Of a stretch of 8,836 bases of DNA, positions 5,473-8,836 are shown in pieces. Source of the DNA: Bacteroidota bacterium (GTDB lineage Bacteria; Bacteroidota; Ignavibacteria; Ignavibacteriales; Ignavibacteriaceae). Each line of letters starts with the position of its first letter. Position 1 is the first letter of the stretch. The DNA lies in contig JAJYIL010000096.1 in assembly GCA_021790055.1 (NCBI GenBank), positions 1 through 8,836 of the forward strand, written 5' to 3'. A model generated the notes under the pieces. The model made no database searches and was not told the DNA's origin. It saw only the letters and a list, made by a program, of their open reading frames with translations. The position numbers and the translations under genes are program-made.

Positions 5473-6735
5473 TCAGCTTTTCATTAAATTGAACCTCTTT
5501 CCCTTCCAGCCGGGGAATAGAACGACATCGTTATTGATTCTAAGATGAGAGTCTGCGACTTCGGAAAATACACTTCGGAAATCTGTAGTTACCGGAATGT
5601 CGCGGTTATCGTCAAGCGCATCCGGATCAAGCGATGTTATCGTACCGTAAACTTTTCCACCTCCAACATCATTGCCCAGCACAAATAGACAAGATGCTCT
5701 TCCGTGGTCTGTACCGCCGGAACCGTTCTCGCGCACTGTCCTGCCGAACTCGGTCATTGTCATCAAGGTTACGTCGTCTTGATAAGTTCCAAGATCTTTC
5801 CAGAAAGCATGAATTGATTTTGAAAAATCTTCTGCCGGAGCCGCAAATGCGCCGCGAACTGTTCCCTCGCCAAAATGATTATCCCAGCCGCCTATATCGC
5901 TGAAAGCTATTTCAAGCCCGACCTTTGCTTTAATCAACTGAGCAATTTGTTTTAAGCTTTTCCCGAATTGAGTATTGGGATATTCCGCTCCGTTTTCCGG
6001 CTGATAGTTTTTTAAGTTAATTTTCCTCAGCATCTTAACAGCCTCAAAGCTTTCAATGCCGGTTCCGTGAAGAAGTGCCTGTGTTGTCTGTTCATAAAGA
6101 GATTCAAAGCCTTCTTCCGTATCAACCGGAATGTTTTTACTACCGGAAAGATTCAATCCGAATTCACTCAAATTAGATACTGCAATTGCAGGTTCGTGAC
6201 CATATAAAGAGCGCGGCAGTGCAGCCGTCATCGAAACCGCTCTGAACGGAGCTGCATCATGACCGAGCAGACCGCATGCCCTGTTCAGCCAGCCGGAAGG
6301 CGTCCCTTTAATTCCCGGTGTTCCTGTTTCCATATAATCCTGCGCATCAAAGTGCGAGCGCGTTGGATCCGGTGAACCGACGCCCTGCACAATTGCAAGT
6401 TGTCCGTTTTTATATAATTCATAAAATGGAGACAGCGCCGGATGCAAGCCATATCTTCCGTCAAGGTCAATTAGTGCTTCCTCCCCGGCGGACTTTGCTG
6501 CGCTCATCGCCAAGCCCTGGCGAAGCTTTGCATACATCGGATCGGTGAACAGCGGAACAGCCATCAACCCATCCATCGCACCGCGCTGAAAAATTGCAAC
6601 CAAAACTTTTTGCCTTACACCGTTCAACTTTCTTGTTGCAGCAGCAGCTTTAGCAAGGAAAGGCGGAAAGCCGCCAAACGATGAAACTAAAACCGCCAAT
6701 CCTCCCGATTTCAAAAATGCTCTTCTTGTCAACAT
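5473..6735 (-). CDS. DUF1501 protein with Tat signal
   Basis: A protein of 420 residues. The N-terminus TRRAFLKSG is a twin-arginine (Tat) motif followed by a hydrophobic stretch and a likely cleavage near AKA (28-30), so it should be exported already folded. DUF1501 belongs with the alkaline phosphatase/sulfatase-like fold by family assignment. Conserved blocks visible here are FQRGAMDGL (49-57), SHFDAQD (127-133), GGWDNH (282-287), TEFGRT (328-333) and GTDHG (341-345), with TTDFRSVF (383-390) near the end. The Asp and His residues in these blocks could bind metal, but no reaction is established for the family. AAGGA (6745-6749) is 9 nt before the ATG at 6733-6735. It follows the DUF1800 gene after 30 nt; the two gene types are commonly adjacent and probably function together. 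The stop lies about 50 bp from the convergent inverted repeat. Confidence 0.9.
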   Translation of the reverse strand: MLTRRAFLKSGGLAVLVSSFGGFPPFLAKAAAATRKLNGVRQKVLVAIFQRGAMDGLMAVPLFTDPMYAKLRQGLAMSAAKSAGEEALIDLDGRYGLHPALSPFYELYKNGQLAIVQGVGSPDPTRSHFDAQDYMETGTPGIKGTPSGWLNRACGLLGHDAAPFRAVSMTAALPRSLYGHEPAIAVSNLSEFGLNLSGSKNIPVDTEEGFESLYEQTTQALLHGTGIESFEAVKMLRKINLKNYQPENGAEYPNTQFGKSLKQIAQLIKAKVGLEIAFSDIGGWDNHFGEGTVRGAFAAPAEDFSKSIHAFWKDLGTYQDDVTLMTMTEFGRTVRENGSGGTDHGRASCLFVLGNDVGGGKVYGTITSLDPDALDDNRDIPVTTDFRSVFSEVADSHLRINNDVVLFPGWKGKRFNLMKS

Positions 6736-6765
6736 GTTTTTCTTTCCTTCTGAAATTATAACTCT

Positions 6766-8709
6766 TTATCTTCTCTGAAACTCTGGAGAGCCTAAAATTA
6801 GACCGACAACATTTTCAAATGAACGCTGTGCAGTGCTTTCCATATTAAAATAATTTTTATTATTTGCTTTCATATCCTCTGTGTAAAAATTTTTTTTACC
6901 GGATTCACTTTTTCCATTTTGATTTTTCCGTTCGCCCGCTTTTTGCGAAATCTTTTTTGCAAAATCCGGATCTTGAACGCTTTTCGCCAAAAGATGTACT
7001 GTTTGAGAAATATTTCTTCCAGGTAATAAAATTTTTGAATACGTTTTTAAGGATGCGTCTATTGACTCCGGCTCAATGTTGTTGTTGAGTGCGTAAAGAT
7101 TCATTTCGATGCCGTTGATTTTTCCTTCTGCAAGCATCAAGCCGAAATTCATTCTATTGAGAAGAGAGCCGGTGTTTATCCATGCTTTAGCATTATCCGG
7201 ATAGCCTGTTGGTGCAAGGTAAGAATAAAGCGGCTCGCCCATCCTGGCAATCCAGTACGCAAGCGGCAGAGGATTAAATACGTCAGCGTTTAGCGCACGA
7301 ACAGCGCTTACTGCAAGCTCAAGCGGTGATTTTATTTTTGAATGAGACTTAGCGGTTACCCAGAATTCAGGCGATTCAACAATTGTACGGAGGACTGATT
7401 TTATATCGCCGTGCGTCTCTAAAAAAGCTTGAGACATTTTATTTACAAGAGACTGCGGAGGCTTGTCGGAAACAAACTTCTGTGCTATCTCAAGCGAAAT
7501 ATGCTTTGCGGTCGCCGGGCTGTAAGCCAAAATGTTTAGGACTTCCTCGCCGTCATTCATTCCGCCGCCGGCTCGTATAATATGACCGAGCACAATTTTT
7601 TGTTCTGCATCATGCTGGTTTGCGCGGAATAAAAACTGACCGTCGAAAACGAATCCCAGCTTTTTCAATTGATCTTCATGCGATAAAAGCTTTTCAAGAT
7701 TTTTTCCACGAGGCATAACAGTCCATCCGGTAAAGCACCGCGCAACTTCAATTACATCCCGCTGGGTATAGCCGCCGTTAACTCCCAGGGTATGAAGCTC
7801 CATAAGCTCTCTTCCGTAATTTTCATTTATCCCGATTTTCTTTTGTGCCCCGGATATTTTATTTCTAAAGTAAGCAGCATTTTTCATTCTTGCTCTTAAC
7901 ATTAAATTGACATTTTGCGTGACATTGCCGTACATAAACCTAAAGCGTGGCTGTTCTTCAATACGGGCAATCTGCGCCGTAGTTACTTTTCCCGGCGCTG
8001 CATGAGATTCGGCGTTGTTCAAATAGTATAACATTGCAGGACTTTTTGCCGTAGCTTCCAGAAGTGATCTAAAATTTCCAAGCGCATTTTTACGGATGGC
8101 ATCGTTCTCATACGACAGAATATAATCTCTTGTTTGTCCGGTTGTAAGCGAAACGTTAAAATGGTTGAACCAGAAATCAGTCATCAATTCTCTTAGTTGG
8201 TTCCGGCTGTAGACAGCGCGTAGAATTTTTTGAGAGAATAATGTCTGAATCATTTCCTGGGGGAGCTTATACCCGTTCTCTTCGGCAAATTTCTTAATTT
8301 CTTTTCTGAACGTGAGATTATTGAATCCATTAATGCTGTCAGGTATAACACCCTCGGCTTTGGCTTGTTTAATAACCTTTCCGGGATTAGGAAACTCCTG
8401 AAGTATCTGATCTTCAGTCATGCTAAGGGTAGGATATTGTTTCAGCACTTCGTTAAGCTTATCATCTTTTAAGTTGCCTTGAAGCTGGGAATCAAACCAG
8501 CGTTCCAAGCCCATTTTAACTACTTGATCTACCTCTCCGGGCTTTGGTCCGAATGTAAATCTGTCAAGTAAAATTGCTGCCGCATGCTGTCTGGTTAAAC
8601 CTGCTTCTCTATATGGAAATTTCTCCGGCGAAAAAGTATCTGCCGAGATGAAGATGAAAGAAAAAACAAAACAAAAAAGAATCACTTTAAAATTTCTGAG
8701 CCCCAGCAT
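6766..8709 (-). CDS. DUF1800 exported protein
   Basis: A protein of 647 residues. Residues 1-23 form a Sec signal peptide (FKVILFCFVFSFIFISA). The rest covers the DUF1800 family from end to end: HAAAILLDRFTFGPKPGEV (42-60), FWFNHFNV (179-186), YGRELMELHTLGVNGGYTQRDV (298-319), ARCFTGW (323-329), HDAEQKIVLG (366-375), DGEEVLNILAYSPATAKHI (386-404), SPEFW (446-450), and the closing FENVVGLILGSPEFQRR. No catalytic role is established for the family. A Lys/Asn/Ser-rich hydrophilic stretch (~586-622) interrupts the region before the last block and is probably a flexible linker. AGGAG (8718-8722) lies 8 nt upstream of the ATG at 8707-8709. It is the first recognisable gene of an operon with DUF1501, which follows after 30 nt. 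The partner uses Tat and this one Sec, so they would meet outside the cytoplasm. Confidence 0.92.
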   Translation of the reverse strand: MLGLRNFKVILFCFVFSFIFISADTFSPEKFPYREAGLTRQHAAAILLDRFTFGPKPGEVDQVVKMGLERWFDSQLQGNLKDDKLNEVLKQYPTLSMTEDQILQEFPNPGKVIKQAKAEGVIPDSINGFNNLTFRKEIKKFAEENGYKLPQEMIQTLFSQKILRAVYSRNQLRELMTDFWFNHFNVSLTTGQTRDYILSYENDAIRKNALGNFRSLLEATAKSPAMLYYLNNAESHAAPGKVTTAQIARIEEQPRFRFMYGNVTQNVNLMLRARMKNAAYFRNKISGAQKKIGINENYGRELMELHTLGVNGGYTQRDVIEVARCFTGWTVMPRGKNLEKLLSHEDQLKKLGFVFDGQFLFRANQHDAEQKIVLGHIIRAGGGMNDGEEVLNILAYSPATAKHISLEIAQKFVSDKPPQSLVNKMSQAFLETHGDIKSVLRTIVESPEFWVTAKSHSKIKSPLELAVSAVRALNADVFNPLPLAYWIARMGEPLYSYLAPTGYPDNAKAWINTGSLLNRMNFGLMLAEGKINGIEMNLYALNNNIEPESIDASLKTYSKILLPGRNISQTVHLLAKSVQDPDFAKKISQKAGERKNQNGKSESGKKNFYTEDMKANNKNYFNMESTAQRSFENVVGLILGSPEFQRR

Positions 8710-8836
8710 ATAATCAACTCCTGCTCAATTATTTCAAATTCTGTTAGAAGCCTTGTATCCGCAAACTGAGGATTTGACATTGCCATCAACAAAAGGTTTA
8801 AAGGCAAAAATCACATCATAAAAAGATGCGGCACAA
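8710..8836 (-). other. Leader of the DUF1800 operon, possibly with the 3' end of an upstream gene
   Basis: On the minus strand one frame is open from the window edge (8835) to a TGA at 8734-8736, giving 33 codons and ending 24 nt before the DUF1800 start. This fits the tail of an upstream gene in the same operon, but the peptide (FAFKPFVDGNV... ending ASNRI) is not recognised and may be chance. A clear promoter is not seen: CAGTTTG and AGAATTTG with 19 bp between the TTTG and the second element only loosely resemble the Bacteroidota pattern, with two mismatches in the -7 element. Confidence 0.25.

Noticed and set aside
8606..8811. Short minus-strand peptide overlapping the DUF1800 start (containing NPQFADTRLLTEFE)
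   Set aside because: It is open for only about 34 codons from its ATG, overlaps the signal peptide coding region in another frame, and has no clear ribosome site. Chance is the simplest explanation.

Overview
The window is AT-rich bacterial DNA, almost entirely coding, with eight recognisable genes, of which one is cut by the left edge and one is broken. The taxonomic call is inference. A Bacteroidota-type promoter (TTTG, 19 bp, TAnnTTTG) lies ahead of the aldo/keto reductase gene. The gene content also fits: an ECF sigma factor with a zinc-finger anti-sigma and DUF4097 proteins, a DUF1800/DUF1501 pair, and a DPP-IV-like peptidase. Together these suggest the Bacteroidota/Ignavibacteriota (FCB) group, possibly an Ignavibacteria-like lineage. 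No phage, transposon, CRISPR, tRNA or rRNA signal was seen.

Layout, left to right. (1) 1-228, minus: start of an exported DPP-IV/S9-type peptidase. (2) 229-423: AT-rich intergenic DNA with a 16-bp palindrome and a perfect 14-bp inverted repeat. (3) 424-3858, minus: a four-gene operon read from right to left. It encodes an ECF sigma factor, a membrane anti-sigma factor with a zinc-binding N-terminus and periplasmic HEAT repeats, an exported DUF4097 beta-solenoid protein, and a second, shorter DUF4097 paralogue. Gaps are 9 nt, a 4-nt ATGA overlap, and 16 nt. The paralogue is interrupted by an in-frame TAG at 1003-1005, one codon before the predicted signal peptidase site. (4) 3859-4297: divergent intergenic region with candidate promoters in both directions and another inverted repeat. 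(5) 4298-5266, plus: aldo/keto reductase with an intact catalytic tetrad. (6) 5267-5472: convergent intergenic region with a long imperfect inverted repeat. (7) 5473-8709, minus: a two-gene operon, DUF1800 (Sec signal) then DUF1501 (Tat signal). (8) 8710-8836: the leader of that operon, perhaps with the 3' end of another gene.

How the genes work together (inference). The sigma/anti-sigma pair looks like an envelope-sensing switch: the HEAT domain sits outside the cytoplasmic membrane and the zinc domain holds the sigma factor inside. The DUF4097 proteins are encoded in the same transcript as exported products of unknown function. A candidate ECF-type promoter directly ahead of the sigma gene suggests autoregulation. 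DUF1800 and DUF1501 proteins are commonly encoded side by side and are thought to act as an exported pair, but their biochemical role is not established. Nothing here amounts to a clearly new system. The most interesting points are the precisely placed nonsense codon, the strict 18-residue periodicity of the two solenoid proteins, and the HEAT-sensor anti-sigma operon.
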